This document shows, one piece after another, positions 8,253 through 15,047 of a DNA stretch of 52,394 nucleotides (its first letter is position 1; every line of letters begins with the position of its first letter). This stretch comes from Paenibacillus sp. 32O-W (lineage in GTDB: Bacteria > Bacillota > Bacilli > Paenibacillales > NBRC-103111). The notes under the pieces were generated by a model, which worked only from the letters and a program-made list of their open reading frames with translations, was not told the DNA's origin and ran no database searches. Where the stretch lies: the NCBI RefSeq assembly GCF_007679495.1, contig NZ_VEGP01000036.1, positions 1 through 52,394 of the forward strand, given 5' to 3'. Both the position numbers and the translations under genes were made by a program.

Positions 8253-10817
8253 TTATAACATAGCTTTTGAAAAATCAATCTCAAATATGAATCTCCTATT
8301 ATGCATATTTTTTTCTGGGAGTAGCCTTATAGTCGACCCACTGATTTCCAATATGGAACTAACAATATATAGACCAAGGCCCCTTCCTTCATTCTTTTGA
8401 GTTTCGAATGGTAAAAATAAGCGATCTTCTATAATTGGATCAATACCTAATCCACTATCCCACACTCTGACTAACCCCTTGGAAGTAAGCTGAATATTAA
8501 AAACCTTTTTATCGATTTCTTTTGCAACATAAAAATATTGCAACCAATACTCTGAATTAATATATAGATTGTCGAATACTTGAATAACCAGACCCAAAGA
8601 TGACTCAACTATCACTTCTGCATCTTGAATTAAACGTATCTCTATACCATTCCTCTCTGCTCTCTCAGCTATTACTCCTTGTTTATAAATATTATTGAGT
8701 TCTTTGTTAAGGTTTACCTTTTCATTTGTCCTTCTACGCTTTCTAAAACCAGGAGCTAAGTGCCTTACTTGACGATCTATGGAGTTACTTTCAGCCTCAA
8801 TTAATCTGGCCTCTCCATGTGATTTTTTTAGAAGCTCCATTATTTTTTCGTTGTTAGCATCTTTCAAGCCACTAACCATATATTTCTGAATACTTTGTGC
8901 CCTAAATCTTGTATTGGTAATAGATTTATTCATTTCATGAGTTAACGCTTCCGCAATAATCCCCAATGCAGACAATTCTAATAAAGGAGCCATCTCTTCT
9001 TGAGAATATTCATATAAACGCTTTGCAGCTTTTATTTCTTCAGATGCCTTCTCTAAATTACTTGTAATATTTATAGTCTTTTCAACGATCTTTATTAGAG
9101 ATTCACCAGCTTGGTTAATAATTTCTTCTTTTTCTTCTGCATCAAACAAACTTAATTGATTCTTGTATTTTTCTTCAGTTAGTTTACTAGCTATTTTTTT
9201 TGTCTGTGATAGCATATCCTTAACATCCAACGAGGTTTTTGATATAATTTCATTCGCTTCTTCATGAGCATTTGGAGCAGATATCCTCGGATACTGTTTT
9301 CCAAATTCATCCGCTTGCCTTCTAACTTCTCTATAAACTAGAAAAGCCACCTCCCGACAAATAGCTAGAAAGTTTTCGCCGTAAGCATCGAGTATAAATC
9401 CTTGCCGATTGGTCATTTCCTTTAATTGTGCATTATCTAATGAATTAATTTCCACATAGCCAATTGTATTTGCAACTTTAGGAGCAAGATAACTTCCTGC
9501 ACTTTGAGAAATTTTAGTCAAGCCTAACCAATCACTCTCTTCATTACCATAAGGTAGCACTCTGAATTTATCTCGATATATTTTCACACCTGCATTACTT
9601 TTTAAAAACTCTTTTACTTCTTTATCATTTTCAAATAAATTTGGTACTTCTCTTGCTAATGCTGTATAAAATTCATTAAGTTGCTGTTCTACTGCATAGT
9701 TATAATTAAATAGAACACCATGAAATTTTCCAGGGTTAGCAAAGTCAACTTTATTTTCCAAAATACTTTTCTTTAAGATTCTTCTCAATTTATCATTATC
9801 TTCTAAAATATTTATTACCTTAGACTTATCTGATATAGGAATATGATTCTCCTCATAATTCCTAGGTAAATTCTTCCTAGGTTCTTTTCCTTCTAGTTTT
9901 TTATAAAACATTGGTTTAAAAGAATAATCCATTGTTAAGAATGGATAATTAAAATCGAACTTTATTTTATACATCGAAGCATTTTCTAAGAAATCCTCAT
10001 CAATTGCTTCTGTTTTTATTATTTTATTCGATACATGCTCGTTGGTTAATTCAATTGTTATGTCGATACTGTCATTCTTCTTAAATGGTGATACTAGTCT
10101 CAAAACCTCATTCCCTAGAATTTTATCAATTCCTTCTTGATTCCAAAAACTAATATTATTCAGGCCCAATAAATTCAATTGAGTGAAACCAAAATCACCA
10201 TCATCAACTTGTTTGGGGACGTATGACTTTATGTGAATGTCATCAAAATCTTTCATATTTTTTATGTTAATTTCATTTGTATTCAATTGGGCAGATACAC
10301 TTCCTAAAGTAACATTTTCATTAAATCTACTCCAATCAATAGAGAGTAAATATTCGTAATTATGTTTCCAGCCTTTTGTACGAAGGTTCAAAAATGATGC
10401 CAATCTCTGAGTAGAAAGTCTTCCGACTCCTTTTTCACCTAAAGGCACTCTATCATGCCTTATGCTTCTTAGCTTTTCGGTTTTGTTAATAGTAGAAATT
10501 AGCAAAAACCCATTTGAAATTTGCTCTCTATTCATTCCATTCCCGTTATCAGTTATTTTAATATATCCTTGTCCACGATTTGTTAAGGTAAGCGTATTGA
10601 TCTCAATAAATACATGTTTAGCATCAGCGTCATAACTGTTTTTTATTATCTCTAATAATGCAACTACTTCATTTTCAATTAGTTGCTCACCTAATTGAAT
10701 AACAACTCGCGCCATTGCATTTATCGGCAACTCTTCAAAATCAGCTGTAGTTATAAAAACTTCTTCCTTTTCGTTTTGATCCAATTTCATCATCCTTAAG
10801 GATTTTTTAAAAGGCAT
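8253..10817 (-). CDS. Double-GHKL ATPase: MutL/Hsp90-like head fused to histidine-kinase-like core
   Basis: An 854-residue predicted cytoplasmic protein. Near the N-terminus a complete GHKL ATP site is visible: EIIKNSYDADA (E56, N60), TDNGNGM (90-94) and GEKGVGRLS (127-135), as in MutL, Hsp90 and MORC-type proteins. Residues about 150-560 follow without a recognised family, then a helical/coiled segment at about 515-615. The C-terminal region is sensor-kinase-like: LTHEMNK (H627, H-box), FDNLYINS (N-box), VWDSGLGI (G1), LFLPFE (F-box) and GRGLGLYIV (G2). Having two different GHKL sites in one chain is unusual. First gene of the unit, 16 bases before the receiver-like gene, so a phosphorelay pair is the obvious inference. 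AT-rich codon use contrasts with the flanking genes. The start at 10817 lacks a strong ribosome site; ATG codons a few residues further in are possible. Confidence 0.75.
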   Translation of the reverse strand: MPFKKSLRMMKLDQNEKEEVFITTADFEELPINAMARVVIQLGEQLIENEVVALLEIIKNSYDADAKHVFIEINTLTLTNRGQGYIKITDNGNGMNREQISNGFLLISTINKTEKLRSIRHDRVPLGEKGVGRLSTQRLASFLNLRTKGWKHNYEYLLSIDWSRFNENVTLGSVSAQLNTNEINIKNMKDFDDIHIKSYVPKQVDDGDFGFTQLNLLGLNNISFWNQEGIDKILGNEVLRLVSPFKKNDSIDITIELTNEHVSNKIIKTEAIDEDFLENASMYKIKFDFNYPFLTMDYSFKPMFYKKLEGKEPRKNLPRNYEENHIPISDKSKVINILEDNDKLRRILKKSILENKVDFANPGKFHGVLFNYNYAVEQQLNEFYTALAREVPNLFENDKEVKEFLKSNAGVKIYRDKFRVLPYGNEESDWLGLTKISQSAGSYLAPKVANTIGYVEINSLDNAQLKEMTNRQGFILDAYGENFLAICREVAFLVYREVRRQADEFGKQYPRISAPNAHEEANEIISKTSLDVKDMLSQTKKIASKLTEEKYKNQLSLFDAEEKEEIINQAGESLIKIVEKTINITSNLEKASEEIKAAKRLYEYSQEEMAPLLELSALGIIAEALTHEMNKSITNTRFRAQSIQKYMVSGLKDANNEKIMELLKKSHGEARLIEAESNSIDRQVRHLAPGFRKRRRTNEKVNLNKELNNIYKQGVIAERAERNGIEIRLIQDAEVIVESSLGLVIQVFDNLYINSEYWLQYFYVAKEIDKKVFNIQLTSKGLVRVWDSGLGIDPIIEDRLFLPFETQKNEGRGLGLYIVSSILEISGSTIRLLPEKNMHNRRFIFEIDFSKAML

Positions 10818-10883
10818 ATACTAGCTAATTAATTTTCTTGAACAAAGAACTATGAGTATCAGTTTGAGACCAAGGAAAACTAA

Positions 10884-10911
10884 CTATATAAGTTGAACTA
10901 AATAATTTCCT
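10884..10911 (+). repeat. Left terminal inverted repeat of the IS630-type element
   Basis: The first 15 bases (10884-10898) are a perfect inverted match to 12039-12053, and similarity continues with a few mismatches to 10911. The flanking TA is part of the likely target duplication. Confidence 0.85.
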
Positions 10912-11897
10912 GAAGCTCGCCTGATTCCATCCTGATGCAAACGGTCAATGATCTTTAGGGGATCTCCCTTGATCTTATCCATGAATGCGTGCACGTTTTT
11001 GCGAATTTCAGAAACCGTATGGTAGAAGACATTATTCACCACATCCGCCTTTAACCATTTCCATAGCCCTTCTACCACATTCAACTCAGGACTATAAGGC
11101 GGAAGGAAAATGAGGGTGAGTCGATCTTGCTGTTCTTTAAGAAATGATTCCAGCAGTTTCGCATGGTGAATTCGAGCATTGTCCAATACCATTGCGATTT
11201 TGCCTGTAGGGTATTCCGACATAACTTTCTGTAGAAACATCAGGAACTTATCGGCAGTGTATTGTTCATCTTCTTGCCAAACGATTTTGCCAGTGACATA
11301 ATCCACCGTGGAGAATAGTTTTATGCCACGATGTTTACCGGTTGTTTTTAGGATACGCTGCTTCCCTTTGGCAAACCACGTATGTTGAAGCGCTTGGTAA
11401 TCACGAATCATGGATTCATCTTCAAACAAAATATGATCAATTTCGCCATCATCGTAATTTTTTTAACCCTGGAAAGGTTTTTTCGACAAACTCTTTTTGC
11501 TTTTCTTCGTCAGCGGCTGCCAAAGTATAGGTGGGTTTTGTGTAATTCATGTTTAGACGATGCATCAGCTTGGAAGCCCCACGGAGGGAGTAGCTTTGTC
11601 CAAATTCCCGCTGGATGAACGCACAAATCAGTTCAAGGGTCCAATTGAACTTTGCCGAAAATCCAACCTCATGGGGAATAGTTTCCATGATTGTCTTTTT
11701 CAGTTGAGTTTGTTGTTCTCCGTAAGCCGTTCACTCCTGCCTGGAGGGGACTGGATCTGCAAGCCATCAAGACCCGACTCTCTATAGTGTTGTATATACG
11801 TTCGTACTGTTCGATCCGATCTTCTAATAATGGAAGCAATTTGCTGATTATTGTATCCAAGCAGATGTAAACGAACAGTTTGGTAACGTTCGAACAT
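10884..11897 (-). pseudogene. IS630-family transposase in three frames
   Basis: The N-terminal part (11700-11897) is a helix-turn-helix domain (LLGYNNQQIASIIRRSDRTV). The middle part (11449-11688, HEVGFSAKFNWTLELICAF) is in a second frame. The catalytic part (10884-11429) is in a third, with DDE landmarks FEDESM, VLDNARIHHA and LPPYSPELNVVEGLWKWLK. The last break falls at a run of seven A residues (complement of about 11459-11465). One A fewer would restore the frame, so slippage could in principle produce a fusion. The first break, near 11695, has no such run. Two breaks make an inactive gene the best reading. The stop codon lies inside the left inverted repeat. Confidence 0.8.
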
Positions 11898-12025
11898 TCG
11901 GCGGCTCTTTTCCTGTATTAATCGGTTTTCAACTTCTTTTAATTTTGTTTTCCAAAGTCATCACCCGTCCATAAAGTGGTTCTCACTTATTCGACGTTTG
12001 AGGGTTGGAATTCCTTCCTCATAAT

Positions 12026-12053
12026 AGGAAACTTACTGGTTCAACTTATATAG
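12026..12053 (-). repeat. Right terminal inverted repeat of the IS630-type element
   Basis: Inverted partner of 10884-10911. The outer 15 bases are perfect and most of the inner 13 are conserved. Confidence 0.85.
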
Positions 12054-12379
12054 TATGATTCTAGGTACAATTTTACAATTTGTTTCTTCTATTTTACTAT
12101 CTTTCTGCACTTAAATCACAGTAAATTTTCCAAATACTCTACTAGCTAATCACTAAATGTAAATTTCGATAATGTTTCAACTTCTCAACTATCATACCAA
12201 TAAACCGATCAAGTACTTTGCTATCCCAATTGTACCTCTGTCAATAGAGTAGAAACATAGAACCGAGAAACTGATGAAAAACGGTGCATACGTTCTTATT
12301 GTTTATCCTATGGACGAATAGATTCTTTTCCATTGTACGAGCATGTAATATAGGAATGATGTCACGGTAGTAACATTGA
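12054..12379. other. AT-rich non-coding stretch after the insertion sequence
   Basis: No open frame with a ribosome site and no strong hairpin was found. It may be eroded upstream sequence of the metalloprotease remnant that follows. Confidence 0.4.
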
Positions 12380-12768
12380 CTTCAGGAACCAATTCCAACT
12401 TTACAGCAGGAAATAAAAATTGTATCTAATGAGATTATGGAGCCTGTCTATAACTCGAACGGGACATTTAAATCAGTTAAGGCTTGGGTTTATTACTATA
12501 CTTCAATGTCAGAGTACGTCTTTACACAATTCAAGGCATTGCGATACATGAATTAGGTCATGGTTTAGGACTTGCCCACGAATCAGAAAGAACATTCTTA
12601 GTGATGGTGCCATCCGTCTTATTTTCAGATGGAACGTTTGCCCGTTATCAATACTTTCCTGGAATTGGAGATGAGAACTCTGTAAACAAAATTTATGAGA
12701 GTAATTTTTCCTTAATCGAAAACAGCTTAAATGAAAATGATTTTATAGAAAGTACTTGGAGTAATTAG
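12380..12768 (+). pseudogene. Remnant of a matrixin-like zinc metalloprotease
   Basis: The metzincin zinc-binding signature HELGHGLGLAH (HExxHxxGxxH, three zinc histidines and the general-base glutamate) is intact in the frame read from 12484. The immediately upstream family-like sequence (EIMEPVYNSNGTFKSVKAW, from 12410) is in another frame, which stops near 12555. A frameshift near 12535 therefore separates the two. There is no signal peptide, pro-domain or Met-turn beyond the zinc site, and no ribosome site. Such enzymes are normally secreted and at least twice this long. It lies in the AT-rich island next to a broken insertion sequence, consistent with decay. Confidence 0.62.
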
Positions 12769-13101
12769 AGGACCTTGCTAGGGATACAGATTTAGTTGTT
12801 AAAAAAATCGTAAGAGCGAAAATAGGCTCGGTTATTACAGGAGAGAACTATTAGATCACCACATCAAAAACCCAGCTTTGCAATTTGTCTTGATTAGCGA
12901 TAAAACAAGACACAAGAAACAATATCAGAGTAAGTATTAATGCAATTGCCTTTCTCTTATCAAATCATCCTTATTCATCTGATGGTCGCTTCTAATTTTA
13001 GGTTTTGCTAGTTTAATTACCATCACTTATATGTTAAGACGCTTTCAATCAATGAGCAGTTGGTATTTTCTAATAGTCGGTACCAAAAAGAGAACTTGAG
13101 C
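12769..13101. other. Non-coding AT-rich stretch
   Basis: Nothing recognisable: no frame with a ribosome site, no repeat shared with the rest of the window and no clear terminator for the Fic gene that ends at 13102. Confidence 0.4.
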
Positions 13102-13830
13102 TTAGACCGATGCCATCAATTGTAACGCGCGAAAGACTTCATTTGCGATGATTTGGATAAAAGGCTTGGGGTTGCCTTGGTCCGCCTGCTCCAACGCAGT
13201 ATAATATTCTTGCCGGTCCTCATTTCGGATGATCGCCGGAGGAAAACCATTTTGCATCAAGATAAAGTTCATGGCTAAGCGCCCAACCCGCCCATTGCCA
13301 TCCGAAAAAGGATGGATAGCAACGAATCTATGGTGAAACAAGGCGGCAAGTTCTACCGGATGTTTCTTAGACTCCTCATACCATCGTATCAAATTCTCCA
13401 TTTCTTGCTGAACCTGAACATGTGATGTGTAATGATGGATTTTCCCTGAAATCGTTAGGACATGATTATCTTTCTTTTTATATTCGCCCGGCTGAAAATC
13501 AAGATTTCGAACGCCCTGAAAGAGGATGGCATGAAAATCCTTAATTAATCTTTCGGTGAGCTTTCTGTCTTGGATAGCGTCCTGGAGATAATCGATTGCT
13601 TCGGCGTGGTTTACAATTTCAAGATGTTCCCGCAACGTCTTTCCCTTTATGGTAAGTCCCTCACGGAGAAAAAAAGCGGTTTCCTGATATGAAAACGTAT
13701 TGCCCTCAATAGCATTGGAATGATACGTCCACTCTTCACGAAATTTTTGAGCGATTGTTTTCATTAGATCCGGATGCAACGGTCGCTTCGCATCAATCTG
13801 ACGCTTTAAATCATCGATTTGTTCCCACAT
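13102..13830 (-). CDS. Fic family protein (predicted AMP-transferase, self-inhibited)
   Basis: Fic-domain enzyme of 242 residues. These typically transfer AMP from ATP to hydroxyl side chains of target proteins. The active-site loop HPFSDGNGRVGR (173-184) matches HPFxxGNGRxxR fully, so catalysis is expected. An inhibitory motif of the (S/T)xxxE(G/N) type is present N-terminally as SNAIEG (residues 38-43). This is the arrangement of Fic proteins that inhibit themselves rather than depend on a separate antitoxin, and no antitoxin gene is adjacent. The upstream helix region resembles the Fic_N-type extension. It stands alone between the metalloprotease remnant and a CRISPR-like array. The target protein is unknown; a role in stress or phage response is inference from location only. 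Confidence 0.88.
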   Translation of the reverse strand: MWEQIDDLKRQIDAKRPLHPDLMKTIAQKFREEWTYHSNAIEGNTFSYQETAFFLREGLTIKGKTLREHLEIVNHAEAIDYLQDAIQDRKLTERLIKDFHAILFQGVRNLDFQPGEYKKKDNHVLTISGKIHHYTSHVQVQQEMENLIRWYEESKKHPVELAALFHHRFVAIHPFSDGNGRVGRLAMNFILMQNGFPPAIIRNEDRQEYYTALEQADQGNPKPFIQIIANEVFRALQLMASV

Positions 13831-13929
13831 TGGATTGATTCCCTTCCATTTTCAGAAAATTTCATCATTGTTATCGCTACTTTTTTTGTTGTTCATGTAA
13901 CGTTTGAACCCTTAATAGTCTTGTCCCTA

Positions 13930-14026
13930 ATTTCAAATCCTCATAGGTAGTTACTAAACATGAGGTATCTGCCAGGTATGTTGAGGAATTATAAGAATTT
14001 CAAATCCTCATAGGTAGTTACTTAAC
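13930..14026 (+). CRISPR. Two-repeat orphan CRISPR-like array
   Basis: Two 30-base repeats (13930-13959 and 13997-14026) differ at a single position near the 3' end and flank one unique 37-base spacer (13960-13996). The repeat begins ATTTCAAATCCTCATAGGTA and ends in AAC. This resembles the [G/A]TTTCAATTCCTCATAGGTA...AAAC class that I associate with type I-B/III arrays of Firmicutes. The changed base in the second copy fits a degenerate terminal repeat, which would place the leader on the 13.9-kb side. No cas gene is in the window. It could be a relic or an array served in trans. Confidence 0.62.
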
Positions 14027-14286
14027 CCGTAAAAACAGCGTCATATAAACATTCTACATCCTGCTCTTATGTCCTGCTTGCTATTTCCACCAAAATAAAA
14101 AAGGATGATTACCTCACGATATCTTTACTTTTCTCCGCATTCCTACGATCAGTTGGATTTGGACGGACATGAGAGCCCTTATTTCGTTAAATTAGGCCAT
14201 TCTTTTATTCTAATGGAAGCAGATGCGCTTATTTTATAGATTTCTTCTATTTTCGCCTACATTTTTTTGAATAAGGTCATCTGAGT

Positions 14287-14345
14287 CCGGTAAAGTTGCT
14301 GGCCCTTTTGGACCGATTAAGGTCTCTGGTGTCCCTTATAGTCCG
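14287..14345 (-). repeat. Copy of the AACGGA/AGACCTTA dispersed repeat
   Basis: On the minus strand this stretch reads AGAGACCTTAATCG followed by an AAAGGGCC block. It closely matches 31754-31795 in the 31-kb repeat region. The rest of 13831-14403 outside the CRISPR-like array holds no recognisable gene. Confidence 0.55.
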
Positions 14346-14403
14346 ACCGCGCAGGTTTTCGTACGAACGGAGATGGCCGCAGGTCTGTTTGGTGTGGTCA
14401 CAA

Positions 14404-14433
14404 AGACGGAGCCGTGTAATCCCGGCTCCGTCT
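14404..14433 (-). terminator. Strong hairpin terminator after the AraC remnant
   Basis: AGACGGAGCC (14404-14413) and GGCTCCGTCT (14424-14433) pair perfectly. On the minus strand the hairpin is followed by TTTGTG, a short T-tract. It lies seven bases beyond the remnant's stop codon. Confidence 0.7.
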
Positions 14434-14439
14434 GATGGT

Positions 14440-14612
14440 TCAATCCTCTTCCACTGCAAGGCTTCCATGCGATTTCAACGCTGCCCGCGAAGTCCTGAAC
14501 TCTCCGGGAGTTGTGCCGTGGATCCGCTCGAACACCCTGAAAAATCCTGCGAATTGTTGTATCGCAGCTTCCGGGCGATTTCCACCACTTCATGCCCCCG
14601 TAAAAAAATGGA
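14440..14612 (-). pseudogene. C-terminal remnant of an AraC-family regulator
   Basis: Only the end of the second helix-turn-helix survives, and in two frames. EVVEIARKLRYNNSQDF is read first. One base later the frame gives FRVFERIHGTTPGEFR, the hallmark AraC/XylS tail, then a short extension ending at a TGA (complement of 14440-14442). The upstream part of the regulator is missing and replaced by the zinc-ribbon gene region. A good terminator still follows it. It is a clear decay product with no remaining function. Confidence 0.68.
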
Positions 14613-14652
14613 GCCGCTGTTTCGACTGGTCAATGATCTGCCCCGGAACCGG

Positions 14653-15018
14653 TTAATGGTCGGCTATCCCGTTTTCCTCTTTGCCGCTTTCCACGGCATT
14701 GGCTTTGTTGCCTTTTGCTTTGTTCCCGGGCTTGAACGCCAAGCCTATTGACTGCAGCGCATTCCGAAGAATAGGCATTGAACGCGGTCCAATCCCGTGA
14801 ATTTGCAGTATCTCGTGTTCGGTATAGGCTGACAGCTTGTGTAATGTAGTGATTCCATGGTGCTCCAATGCCCGTCTGGCCGGGCTGGAAAGCAGTAACA
14901 GGAATCCGGTGTCCGGCTTCTGCTCTTGTTCGCAAACCGGACAGACTGGGCAGTCGCTGCTTTTGTAGTATCGATGTCCTTTGTCACAAATCCTTAATGT
15001 CTTCTTTGAGGCCGCCAT
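14653..15018 (-). CDS. Zinc-ribbon protein with RpoA-CTD-like helix-hairpin-helix
   Basis: A small protein of 121 residues. The ATG at 15018 follows AAGGTGG. Residues 10-30 hold a probable zinc ribbon (CDKGH...DCPVCPVCE). Residues about 42-95 resemble the C-terminal domain of the RNA polymerase alpha subunit: LSSPARRALEHHGITTLHKL, then HGIGPRSMPILRNAL, a helix-hairpin-helix that could bind DNA. Residues after about 97 are basic and low-complexity (KPGNKAKGNKANA). Free-standing proteins of this design occur in Bacillales; their function is not established to my knowledge. It follows the helicase gene on the same strand with a 29-base gap, so the two may be co-transcribed. A nucleic-acid-binding or transcription-modulating role is inference. 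Confidence 0.72.
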   Translation of the reverse strand: MAASKKTLRICDKGHRYYKSSDCPVCPVCEQEQKPDTGFLLLLSSPARRALEHHGITTLHKLSAYTEHEILQIHGIGPRSMPILRNALQSIGLAFKPGNKAKGNKANAVESGKEENGIADH

Positions 15019-15047
15019 TTTGTTTACCACCTTCCCGAAATTTAACT

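Larger units (their letters stand above)
10884..12053 (-). mobile_element. IS630-family insertion sequence (defective)
   Basis: An element of about 1.17 kb bounded by inverted repeats of about 28 bases that begin with TATATAAGTTGAAC at each end. The outermost TA pairs are consistent with the TA target duplication of IS630/Tc1-type elements. Inside is one transposase coding region broken into three frames. It lies immediately upstream of the double-GHKL gene, at the right of the AT-rich island. Confidence 0.85.

Noticed and set aside
10795-10883. Promoter for the three-gene unit between the double-GHKL gene and the insertion sequence
   Set aside because: AT-rich but no -35/-10 pair with good spacing could be singled out, so it was not annotated.
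14296-14751. Plus-strand open frame of 151 codons
   Set aside because: It is the opposite strand of the AraC remnant and its terminator; arginine/serine-rich with no motif.
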